From: Pseudobdellovibrionaceae bacterium
GTDB taxonomy: Bacteria > Bdellovibrionota > Bdellovibrionia > Bdellovibrionales > UBA1609
Direction of reading: 5' to 3'
DNA length: 64,000 nt
Assembly (NCBI GenBank): GCA_023954155.1
Contig: JAMLIO010000001.1
Span: forward strand, 186,001 to 250,000
The position numbers were made by a program, and so were the translations under genes. The notes beneath the pieces were generated by a model. The model had not been told where the DNA came from and ran no database searches. It worked only from the letters and a program-made list of their open reading frames with translations. Below, in pieces: positions 56,519 to 64,000 of this stretch (the stretch's first letter is position 1; the number at the start of each line of letters is the position of its first letter).

Positions 56519-57112
56519 TTAATTTGAGGTTTTTTTCAAGGGATAAGTCAAAATCCCTTCCGAGAGAAGCTGTTTTTCTGCCCACTTAGAACCAGAGTCG
56601 ATATACCTTTCAAATAGATTTAAAATATCTCCAGACTTTTGAATATTTACCTTTTGGCTGACCTCAGTCAGAATATCCACATAGCTGGGAAAATGACTTG
56701 AGAAGTGACTATAAACATTTTCAAACTCGGGCTCACTCACTATTTTAGAAAGCGACTGAAAAGACATCTCGCCCATTTGAATATAATAACTTTGGTTGAT
56801 GACCTTTCGTTTAAAAGAAGAAGCAAAAAAGCCTGCAACATAAAGGCTCGTGTCTCCTAAGCGCTTAAGTCTCACTATTTTTGCATTCAAATCACAAGCC
56901 TGAGACTCAAACCACTGCTCTGCCATCATTTTAGAGCCACTACCCTCGGCACCATAGAGCTTTTCAACATGTAAGAAGTCTACAAGTAGCTCTGATAGGT
57001 AAGAGTATGATAAAGGGTGAAAGTCCGAACGACTCACCGCTTTTGCTGCGTCTTGAATCAGCTCAGCAAAAAAATCTCTGGGTGTGGCTAAGTTTTTAAA
57101 ATCTGTACCCAT
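56519..57112 (-). CDS. hypothetical helical cytoplasmic protein
   Basis: Not recognised. 197 residues from ATG 57112 (GAGAGGG just upstream; a TTG at 57130 is in frame). No signal peptide or TM; mostly helical in appearance, with YSYLSELLVDFLHVEKLYG and MAEQWFESQACDLN as distinctive segments. It ends 14 nt before tatB, so it probably shares the tat transcript. A link with Tat export is only positional. Confidence 0.65.
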   Translation of the reverse strand: MGTDFKNLATPRDFFAELIQDAAKAVSRSDFHPLSYSYLSELLVDFLHVEKLYGAEGSGSKMMAEQWFESQACDLNAKIVRLKRLGDTSLYVAGFFASSFKRKVINQSYYIQMGEMSFQSLSKIVSEPEFENVYSHFSSHFPSYVDILTEVSQKVNIQKSGDILNLFERYIDSGSKWAEKQLLSEGILTYPLKKTSN

Positions 57113-57246
57113 TTGCCCTCTCAAATCCAAGGAGACTTTATATTCTCCCTGTCATTGATCGACATATAGGGCTTATTTGTTAAGCAAATTAGACTTGCGT
57201 TGGGTTTGTCTCAAATCTAGACCCAGAGGCCCAGCACCATTCTCAT

Positions 57247-59814
57247 CTAACCCACAACGACGGTATAATGAGGTTGAGCATAAAGCCGAATCATTAAATC
57301 GCGGATGTCTTCTGCGGTGACAAAGTTGATTTGCTCTTCAAACAAAAGATACTGGTCGTGATTTAAACCATATAAAGAATCAAAGAAAATATTTTCACTG
57401 ACATTGGAGTTTCTTTGTAACGAAATTTGCATTTTTCCGATCAATGATTTCTTTGCACTTCTTAATTCTTCTTTTGGAACAAGATCGTGAGTGAGTTTTA
57501 AAAACTCTTCTTTCATCATGGCAATCGCTTTATCTTTTTTGCTTGGAGCACATGCGATGTAAGAACCAAAGTACCCGCCCTCTAAACCTTCCATACGTAT
57601 GGGGCTGACTGTATAAGCTAAAGATTCTTTGTCTCTGAGCTCAATAAAAAGTCGACCACCTTGCCCAGCAAGAATAGATTGAATCACTGACAACGTGGCT
57701 TTTGATTTTGATCTGTAGTCCAAGCCTCGAAATCCAAAAATAATATGAGACTGCTCTTTATCGCTCTCAATGGTCTTTTCCTGAGCATCAGGGACTAGAA
57801 TAGTGGTATCAAAATACAGGTCATTTTGAACCCATGTCATTTGACTTAACATATCCTCAACAGACTGCTTGGCCCTATCAATAGAACCCAAGTCTCCTAC
57901 CATAGATATCACCATATTTTTAGGGTCAAAATGATGCCCAATAAAATCTGAAACCTGTGCAGCTATGGGCGGACGAGTTTCGCTTAAAATTTTAATGCTA
58001 TCTTTAGAATAATAATGTTCACCAAAAGCCATTTTCATAAACTCTAAGAAAGCGATTTGCGCAGGATTATCTTTACGTCGCTTATAACCTTCAAGCATAA
58101 GTTTACTTTCCCTCTGGATGATCTGATCTTGTGTTGTGGTGTAAGTCAGAAATTCAGGGAAAATTTGTAATAGACGGTCTCTATAAGGAGATATCGTCGT
58201 CATCTGTAACCCAAGAGAGTGTTTTCCCGAAAACGCACTGATCGAACTTGCCATTTTTTCCAATTCAAACAATGTCTTGTCTTCATTCCATTGTGCCGTT
58301 GACCTCGCCCAACATCTTTGGGCAAAGGTTGCCGAGATATCTTCGTGAGAACTCTCAATTTTAGCACCGCCCAGAAATCCAACATCCATATGTATAACTG
58401 GCGTTTCTTTTTGATCTTTTAAAAATAGTTTTACCCCAGGTCCCACAATGAACTGATGAATTCTAGAGTCTGTCGTTTCATGCTGTTGCCAACTTAAATT
58501 GAGCTTTGGCGTGAAGGTCGATGATTTTTCTGTCACGGCTTTTGCTAACTTCGAGTCAAAAATATCTGAGTATCTTTTTGACTTTAAACTTTCATTTTTA
58601 GATGTGATAAATGTCTTTGGTTTTTTAAGAAGATATTTCTGTAGACATAAGTTAATGTCTGTAATGGCGATCTCATCCAGTTCTTTGATATATTTATTTA
58701 AATAATTTTCATCCCCATAAAAGAAAGTCACTTGTCCCACTTGCCTTGCAAGACCGTCACACGTTTCTAAAGAATAGTAGAGATCGCTTTTAAAGTTAAT
58801 AATGGCCTTCTCAAATTCTTCTTCTTGCACACCTTCAAGCGCAAGTTCATTTAAGACGCTCACAACCTCTTCAACTGCTGTATCTTCTTGTCCTGTGATA
58901 GGTTTAATACTTATTGCGAACAACCCTGGATGTTTAATAGAGAAAGGGTACGCACCAACACTTCTTACACATTCTTTTTGTAGTTTTAATTTTTTATATA
59001 ACCTAGAACTTTCACCTTGCCCTAAAATCAAAGCCAGTAGTTCCAAACACAGATAATCTTTGGACTTCACATCAGGGGCTGACCAATAAAAATTTAAAAA
59101 GGTGTCCTCAAATTCTGTTTTTAAAAATTCGAGATCAGCGTTGGGATTAAAACGAGTGGGGGGCACGCTTCTTAATTTCTTATGGTCTTGTGTCTCTTGA
59201 CCAAAATGTGTTTTCACAGATTCAAGTACGTCATCTTCGAAATCCCCTGTGATCAACAAAAACATATTGTTCGGGTGATACTGTTCTTGAAAATAAGCCT
59301 TGATCTTCTCCACAGGGATATTTTGTACAACTTCATCATAGCCAATGATTGGACGACCGTATGGATGATCTTTAAAGAAGTGGGCAAAACTAAACTGTGT
59401 ACTTACTCTGGATGGCTCATCCATGCCTCTGCGAATCTCTTCAATGACGACTTCTCTTTCGCGATTAACCTCTTCTGGGTCAAATGTAGGAGAAAAGACC
59501 ATTTCTGACAGAGCCTTTAAGCCCGTTTCAATTTCGCTTTTACCTAGAGTGACATAATAAACTGTTTGGTCAAACGTGGTGTAAGCATTCAGTTGCCCCC
59601 CACATCCTTCAATGGTCTGCGCAATCTCTCCAGGACCAAAGCTCGTGGTGCCCTTAAAAACTAAATGCTCAATAAAGTGTGAAACACCCGCTTCGTCTTG
59701 GGTCTCGTGTGCACTCCCATTTCCGACCCAGACTTGCAAACTGACTACGGGAGACTTTTTTAAGGGGTTTAGAAGAACCGTGAAACCATTTTTTAATTGA
59801 AACTTCTTAATCAT
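57247..59814 (-). CDS. M16 zinc peptidase with two fused homologous halves
   Basis: 855 residues, the pitrilysin/insulinase two-chain architecture in one protein. The N-terminal half has the inverted zinc motif HFIEH (46-50) plus EREVVIEEI about 75 residues later. The C-terminal half has GQGGRLFIELRDKESLAYTV, typical of the substrate-gripping RxxxxY region, but no zinc motif. No signal peptide is evident, so it may be cytoplasmic. AGGA precedes ATG 59814. Its start codon is only 17 bp from that of divergent hemW. Confidence 0.92.
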   Translation of the reverse strand: MIKKFQLKNGFTVLLNPLKKSPVVSLQVWVGNGSAHETQDEAGVSHFIEHLVFKGTTSFGPGEIAQTIEGCGGQLNAYTTFDQTVYYVTLGKSEIETGLKALSEMVFSPTFDPEEVNREREVVIEEIRRGMDEPSRVSTQFSFAHFFKDHPYGRPIIGYDEVVQNIPVEKIKAYFQEQYHPNNMFLLITGDFEDDVLESVKTHFGQETQDHKKLRSVPPTRFNPNADLEFLKTEFEDTFLNFYWSAPDVKSKDYLCLELLALILGQGESSRLYKKLKLQKECVRSVGAYPFSIKHPGLFAISIKPITGQEDTAVEEVVSVLNELALEGVQEEEFEKAIINFKSDLYYSLETCDGLARQVGQVTFFYGDENYLNKYIKELDEIAITDINLCLQKYLLKKPKTFITSKNESLKSKRYSDIFDSKLAKAVTEKSSTFTPKLNLSWQQHETTDSRIHQFIVGPGVKLFLKDQKETPVIHMDVGFLGGAKIESSHEDISATFAQRCWARSTAQWNEDKTLFELEKMASSISAFSGKHSLGLQMTTISPYRDRLLQIFPEFLTYTTTQDQIIQRESKLMLEGYKRRKDNPAQIAFLEFMKMAFGEHYYSKDSIKILSETRPPIAAQVSDFIGHHFDPKNMVISMVGDLGSIDRAKQSVEDMLSQMTWVQNDLYFDTTILVPDAQEKTIESDKEQSHIIFGFRGLDYRSKSKATLSVIQSILAGQGGRLFIELRDKESLAYTVSPIRMEGLEGGYFGSYIACAPSKKDKAIAMMKEEFLKLTHDLVPKEELRSAKKSLIGKMQISLQRNSNVSENIFFDSLYGLNHDQYLLFEEQINFVTAEDIRDLMIRLYAQPHYTVVVG

Positions 59815-59831
59815 ACGTTTAATCCTAAGGC

Positions 59832-61028
59832 ATGTTCACTCAGACATCAAATTTATCTCAAGGGATTTATATTCATATTCCCTACTGTTTACAGAAATGT
59901 CATTACTGTGACTTTGCTACCATACTTCTTGATGAGGGTCCAAGCATGGACATCTATTGTGATTACGTGATCTCTGAACTCTCTTTGAAGCTGTTGCCGC
60001 AAAAATCCTTAAGCTCGATCTATTTTGGAGGGGGGACGCCCTCGCTATTTGGCACTGGGCGCATTAAACGCATCTTAGATGCCATTCAAAATCAAGGTTA
60101 TACTTTCCAAGACAACATTGAAATTACGTATGAAATCAACCCTGGCACTTTAACCAAACCAGACCTAGACCTTCTCAAAAGTTACGGCGTCACCCGTTAC
60201 AGCGTGGGGGTTCAAACCTTTGATTCTGAAATTTTAAAAAAAATTGGACGAGAGCACAATGCAGAACAATCTCGCGAGACGCTTAAGCTTCTTTATGACA
60301 CCCAGACCTCTTTTACTGCTGATCTTATCTTGGGTTTACCCCAAATTTCTGCGGATAAATTCGCTCAAGACGTAGCTGAACTTTCCACTTATAACCCTAG
60401 TCATATTAGCATCTATCTTCTTACAGTGCCTGAACTGCACTTTTTAAATAAAGAGGCTCCGAAAGACGATCAGCTTGAAGACCTTATTCTGCAAGCCGAG
60501 CCCCTTCTTCATCAATATGGGTTTACCAGATATGAAATTTCAAACTATGTACATAAAACAGGGCACCCCTCTAAACACAACCTACTTTACTGGAATGACT
60601 TTTCTTACTGGGGCGTTGGTCTAGGTGCACACTCTTATTTTAAGGAATATGGCAGCTGGGGTACTCGTTTTTGGAATCCGCGTTCTTATAAGTCCTATTT
60701 TAGCCAAATTGACGCTCGACTCAAAACTCAAAGCCTCCCGCCCGCTCCACAAATCGAAGCGCTCCAACTCCATGAGTCAATGACGGACTTTTCCTTCACT
60801 CACCTCAGACAGAGTGCTGGCATTCCAAGAGACCGCTTGGAGTCCAAATTTCCAGCCCCTTGTGTCCAATTCCTTATAGATAAACTACAAAAATTGCAGA
60901 AAGAAGGGTATATATTTTATGAGACTGACTGTTGGAAACTGACAGCATACGGCAAACAGTTCGCTGATAGAACTTTCCGTGAGCTGTGCTTTACCAAAGA
61001 CGAAATAAAGAATCTAACTAGGGAATGA
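59832..61028 (+). CDS. hemW: HemW-type radical SAM protein
   Basis: Heme chaperone related to oxygen-independent coproporphyrinogen oxidase. 398 residues; CLQKCHYC (Cys19, Cys23, Cys26) binds the 4Fe-4S cluster, IYIHIPYC precedes it, and IYFGGGTPSL and YEINPGTLT follow. The three-Cys motif without the fourth Cys of true HemN supports HemW. ATG 59832 cannot move downstream without losing the cluster motif. AAGG lies 1 nt before ATG, a tight fit. grpE starts 4 nt after its stop. Confidence 0.9.
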   Translation: MFTQTSNLSQGIYIHIPYCLQKCHYCDFATILLDEGPSMDIYCDYVISELSLKLLPQKSLSSIYFGGGTPSLFGTGRIKRILDAIQNQGYTFQDNIEITYEINPGTLTKPDLDLLKSYGVTRYSVGVQTFDSEILKKIGREHNAEQSRETLKLLYDTQTSFTADLILGLPQISADKFAQDVAELSTYNPSHISIYLLTVPELHFLNKEAPKDDQLEDLILQAEPLLHQYGFTRYEISNYVHKTGHPSKHNLLYWNDFSYWGVGLGAHSYFKEYGSWGTRFWNPRSYKSYFSQIDARLKTQSLPPAPQIEALQLHESMTDFSFTHLRQSAGIPRDRLESKFPAPCVQFLIDKLQKLQKEGYIFYETDCWKLTAYGKQFADRTFRELCFTKDEIKNLTRE

Positions 61029-61032
61029 TAAA

Positions 61033-61572
61033 ATGTCAGAAAATAATAAAGAGTCTGCTAAAAAGAACAAATCTGAAACCCAAGACCAAAATGACACTAA
61101 AGAGAATGTCACAAACTTAAAAGACAAAAAAACCGAGTCTGATGATGCCTTAAACCAACTGCGTACAGACTATCTTTATTTAAAAGCTGAATTTGAAAAC
61201 TACAAAAAAAATAATATTAAGGAACGTTCCGATTTATTAAAATACAGCGCTGAACGTATTGGTTTAGACTTACTTGCTATTTTGGATATTTTTGAAAAGG
61301 CTCTTGAAAACGAAGTCACACAAGAAAATTTCAAATCTTTTGTTGACGGAGTAAAACTCACTTCAAAAGAGCTTAGAGCGGCTCTCGAAAAGCACGGCAT
61401 CAAAGAGATTGAGTCTTTAAATAAACCTTTTGATCCTCGTTTTCATGAGGCCATGACACAGGTCCCTGCCAACCATGTAGCCCCTGACACTGTCATCGAA
61501 GTTTTTCGTAAAGGCTACTCCATTCATGATAAAGTACTTAGGCCCTCGCAAGTTGTAGTTGCAAAAGGATAA
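61033..61572 (+). CDS. grpE: nucleotide exchange factor GrpE
   Basis: Releases ADP from DnaK. 179 residues: charged disordered N-terminus (1-38), a long coiled-coil helix (about 40-100), and a C-terminal beta domain with FDPRFHEAM and VIEVFRKGYSIHDKVLRPSQVVV. AGGGA lies before ATG 61033, where hemW ends. Coupled with a DnaJ-like gene 5 nt downstream; dnaK and hrcA are not in the window. Confidence 0.95.
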   Translation: MSENNKESAKKNKSETQDQNDTKENVTNLKDKKTESDDALNQLRTDYLYLKAEFENYKKNNIKERSDLLKYSAERIGLDLLAILDIFEKALENEVTQENFKSFVDGVKLTSKELRAALEKHGIKEIESLNKPFDPRFHEAMTQVPANHVAPDTVIEVFRKGYSIHDKVLRPSQVVVAKG

Positions 61573-61577
61573 AGCAT

Positions 61578-62459
61578 TTGAATTTAAAGAAGGCTTTAGG
61601 TTTGTTAGAACTTTCTTCTCAGACTCGTACTGTTGACGAAGTCAAGAAGGCCTATCGTGTATTAGCCAAGAAATATCATCCAGACATGAACCCTGGCAAC
61701 GCTAAAGCTCTTGAAAGATTTCGAGAAATTACCGCCGCCTACGATTACATTACGGATAACTATGATGGCAATCTCACCCAAGAAAAAACCCAAGAGGCTC
61801 CTAATCCTTTTGTTAAAAACAAACAGGAGCCCACACCGAAGAATCCTCCACCTCCACCACAAAAAAGAGGAGAGGCTAGTAATGCCTCATTACACCTAAA
61901 GTATTCTCTGACTGTTTCATTAGAAGAAGCTGCCAATGGAGCAACCAAAACTATTCATTATGCACGTCTGGATTTTCATCAACAAAAGGAAGTCGTAAAA
62001 CTTGCTGTAAAAGTGCCTGCAGGGATAAAGGAAGGGCAAAAACTACGCATCAAAGGTGAAGGTTCGCGCAATGGCAAAGATCTTCCTGGCGATCTTTATG
62101 TGTTTATCAATATTGAACCTCACCCCTTATTCTCAAAAGATGGACGGAATATCAAAATGGATCTGCCCATAACTTTAAAAGAAAGCATCTTTGGCTGTGA
62201 AAAAACTGTTCCTACTTTATATGGAATTGCAAAGGTGACTCTCTCGCCCAATACAACAACAGGAAAAGTTTTACGACTAAAAAACCGTGGCTATCCTAGA
62301 GTGGAAGGCTTTGGTAAGGGTGACCAACTGGTTCGCATCCTGATTGATGTTCCCACGGACTTTACTGAGGAAGAAAAACAATGGATCGAGAAAATCTCCC
62401 TCAAATCTTCTCCTTTAATCAAAAAATACGAATTATCTTTATCCAAAATTAAGAGGTGA
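61578..62459 (+). CDS. DnaJ-class co-chaperone without zinc finger (CbpA-like)
   Basis: J-domain protein stimulating DnaK. 293 residues from TTG 61578 (AAGGA upstream). J domain 3-65 with HPD at 34-36; a Pro/Lys/Glu linker (about 70-100); then the two C-terminal substrate-binding beta domains (VKVPAGIKEGQKLRIKGEG, LYVFINIEPHPLFSKDGRNI). No CxxCxGxG repeats, so type II like CbpA. Directly after grpE. Confidence 0.92.
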   Translation: MNLKKALGLLELSSQTRTVDEVKKAYRVLAKKYHPDMNPGNAKALERFREITAAYDYITDNYDGNLTQEKTQEAPNPFVKNKQEPTPKNPPPPPQKRGEASNASLHLKYSLTVSLEEAANGATKTIHYARLDFHQQKEVVKLAVKVPAGIKEGQKLRIKGEGSRNGKDLPGDLYVFINIEPHPLFSKDGRNIKMDLPITLKESIFGCEKTVPTLYGIAKVTLSPNTTTGKVLRLKNRGYPRVEGFGKGDQLVRILIDVPTDFTEEEKQWIEKISLKSSPLIKKYELSLSKIKR

Positions 62460-62462
62460 CCT

Positions 62463-64000
62463 TTGAAAATATTATCCATATTTATCTTTTTAGGCTTATT
62501 AACAAGTTGTGTGACCGCCCCCGAGTTTCAAGTTAAAAAAGTGACACCTACTCAGAAAAGCAAAGGACCAAACGCACAAGAGGCTATTCAACTTAAGAAA
62601 GCTCAAGATGCTATCGCTAACTCTGATCCCAAAACAGCCTTACTTATTCTTGATGACATTGCCAAATCACGTAGTGAAACCGAAACTTATTTTGATGCTC
62701 TCATCCTCATGGGACGCTTATTAGAACGTGAGGGTCGGCAAGAAGAAGCCACAAAGGCTTACTTACGTATCATCAATAGTAACTACGATTACCCCAAGAG
62801 AAGTTTTGCAATATTTAGAGTTGCGCAAATTTATAAAGCTCGAGGAAATGCTGGCCTTGCCATCCAGTATATTGACCTTGGATTACAACAGCCCAACCTT
62901 GCAATTAAAGACAGAGTGATCTTTCAAAGACTGAAATACCCACTTTTGATTCAACAAGAACAGTACGCTCAGGCATTAGAAACGGCAGATTTTGTAATCA
63001 AAAATGCCACAAAAGAATCTGAAATTGCTGAGGCTAGAGATGTCACTCAAAATCTCATTAGCATTAGACTGAACCGACAACAATTAGCTAAAATAGTGAA
63101 CGATCCTTCAATGGCCGATTACCACGGTCTGGCTTATGTTGAATTAGGTAAATCTTATTTTTATGAAGGAAACATCACTCAAGCTTACCAACTTTTTGAC
63201 AAGGCACTTACTTTACTAAAGCCCAATGATCCTGCACGCCTTCAGATTCAAGACCTTAAAAGATATTCAGCTGTTTATACAGACATCAAGCGCAACACCA
63301 TTGCCGTTCTTGTCCCTCTAACTGGATCCAGAAAAGCTATCGGTGAAAACGTCTTAAGAGGTTTACAAACATCTGTTGGTGGAATGGGATCTGATATAAA
63401 ACTTATTATCAAGGACACGGAGGCCTCCTCCACAAAAGCACAGGCTCTAGCTCAACAGGCTATCTTTGAAGATCGTGTTATGGGTGTTATTGGTGGTGTG
63501 ACTGCTGCTGATGCTGAAGCTATTGTCGAGGTCACTTCAAAATTCGGTGTTCCCTTTTTAGCTTTAACTCCTAAAGCTGGATTAGTTGAAAATCATGATT
63601 ACACTTTTCAAAACGCCTTCACCCTCAAAACCGCTGCAAGAAAAAGTGCAGAGATGGTGTTAAAAGAAGGCAAATATCATCGTATTGCTGTTTTAAAATC
63701 TGCTGACAATTTTGGTGAAACCTATGCTGAGGCCTTTATCCAAGTTCTTACAGACAATGGCAAAGAAGTTCAGCACGTCGAATCTTATGATCTTAATGAC
63801 CGCGGGTCCTTAAACCAAGCCATCCGTAAACTGATCCAAGTTTACTCTGCCGAAGGACGTGAGGCTGAATACAAACAAAAACTAGAAGCGTGGAAAGCTC
63901 AAAATCCGCGCGCTCGCCGACTCAATCCACCCAGTGTAGATGAGCTTCTTCCACCCGTGATTGATTTTGATGCTCTTTTTATCGCTGATTCTGCAAAAAA
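62463..64000 (+). CDS. LppC/LpoA-like lipoprotein with TPR and periplasmic-binding domain, 3' end cut
   Basis: Starts at TTG 62463, GAGG 6 nt upstream; continues past the window (512 complete codons visible). Signal with lipobox LLTSC. Residues about 35-270 are TPR-like helices (EEATKAYLRIINS, GNITQAYQLFDKALTLL). From about 280 a type I periplasmic-binding fold begins (IAVLVPLTGSRKAIGENVLRGLQ, GVIGGVTAADAEAIVEV, VPFLALTPKAG). This matches the LppC/penicillin-binding-protein-activator family; outer-membrane LpoA stimulates PBP1A. An amino-acid-binding role is the alternative. Confidence 0.85.
   Translation, partial: MKILSIFIFLGLLTSCVTAPEFQVKKVTPTQKSKGPNAQEAIQLKKAQDAIANSDPKTALLILDDIAKSRSETETYFDALILMGRLLEREGRQEEATKAYLRIINSNYDYPKRSFAIFRVAQIYKARGNAGLAIQYIDLGLQQPNLAIKDRVIFQRLKYPLLIQQEQYAQALETADFVIKNATKESEIAEARDVTQNLISIRLNRQQLAKIVNDPSMADYHGLAYVELGKSYFYEGNITQAYQLFDKALTLLKPNDPARLQIQDLKRYSAVYTDIKRNTIAVLVPLTGSRKAIGENVLRGLQTSVGGMGSDIKLIIKDTEASSTKAQALAQQAIFEDRVMGVIGGVTAADAEAIVEVTSKFGVPFLALTPKAGLVENHDYTFQNAFTLKTAARKSAEMVLKEGKYHRIAVLKSADNFGETYAEAFIQVLTDNGKEVQHVESYDLNDRGSLNQAIRKLIQVYSAEGREAEYKQKLEAWKAQNPRARRLNPPSVDELLPPVIDFDALFIADSAK

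Overview
The window looks like chromosomal DNA of a Bdellovibrio-like predator or a close relative (Bdellovibrionota). No rRNA or taxonomic marker is present, so this is inferred from gene content. The clues are a 64-residue histone-fold protein of the type reported from Bdellovibrio bacteriovorus, a large GYF-TM-TPR protein, many secreted or lipid-anchored peptidases, a secreted SleB-like wall hydrolase, a PilZ protein and a FimV-like LysM lipoprotein. Gene density is high, with many ATGA-type or 1-17 nt overlaps and frequent GTG and TTG starts behind good Shine-Dalgarno sequences. I see no prophage, insertion sequence or CRISPR array.

Layout. 0-2.8 kb: nucleoside catabolism, deoC (5' end cut by the window)-deoA-punA. 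2.8-4.1 kb: a subtilase lipoprotein. 4.2-9.2 kb: asnS, then an acyl-CoA carboxylase set (carboxyltransferase, biotin carboxylase, biotin carrier) ending in a clear terminator. 9.3-11.3 kb (minus): mscL, DUF502, pfkA. 11.5-14.9 kb: a Kef-type antiporter with two RCK_C domains and ilvE. 14.9-16.9 kb (minus): an M13 metallopeptidase lipoprotein. 17.0-20.6 kb: promoter, TPP riboswitch, thiM-thiE-thiL-thiD, which is thiamine salvage with no de novo genes nearby. 20.6-24.3 kb: secreted SleB-like hydrolase, ArsC/Spx-like protein, a hypothetical lipoprotein and tRNA-Ser(UGA).

24.3-30.9 kb (minus): GYF-TPR membrane protein, small membrane protein, serS, sppA. 31.8-37.4 kb (minus): rho, rpmE (zinc-free type), prfA, prmC, murA, a translation/termination/cell-wall cluster. 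37.7-44.7 kb: PilZ (+), then on the minus strand gatC-gatA-gatB, a Ppx/GppA phosphatase, DUF192 and the LysM lipoprotein. 44.8-47.2 kb: ligA converging on the histone gene. 47.4-52.3 kb (minus): a 719-residue secreted low-complexity protein, a V8/trypsin-like protease and a membrane-linked metallophosphoesterase. 52.4-55.3 kb: a PLP trans-sulfuration-type enzyme, plsC and a small lipoprotein. 55.4-59.8 kb (minus): a double-domain M16 peptidase, an unknown protein, tatB, tatC. 59.8-64.0 kb: hemW-grpE-dnaJ-like-LppC/LpoA-like lipoprotein (3' end cut by the window), divergent from the M16 gene with only 17 bp between start codons.

Most interesting points: the bacterial histone with tandem DnaA-box-like 9-mers upstream; Rho with a long Asn/His/Arg-rich N-terminal extension; a LysM lipoprotein that could be anchored in both membranes; the GYF-TM-TPR protein; a subtilase with Asp at the oxyanion-hole position; a hairpin abutting the ribosome-binding site of the 719-residue secreted protein; and the 17-bp divergent M16/hemW gap. 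All calls come from reading the sequence; no database search was run.
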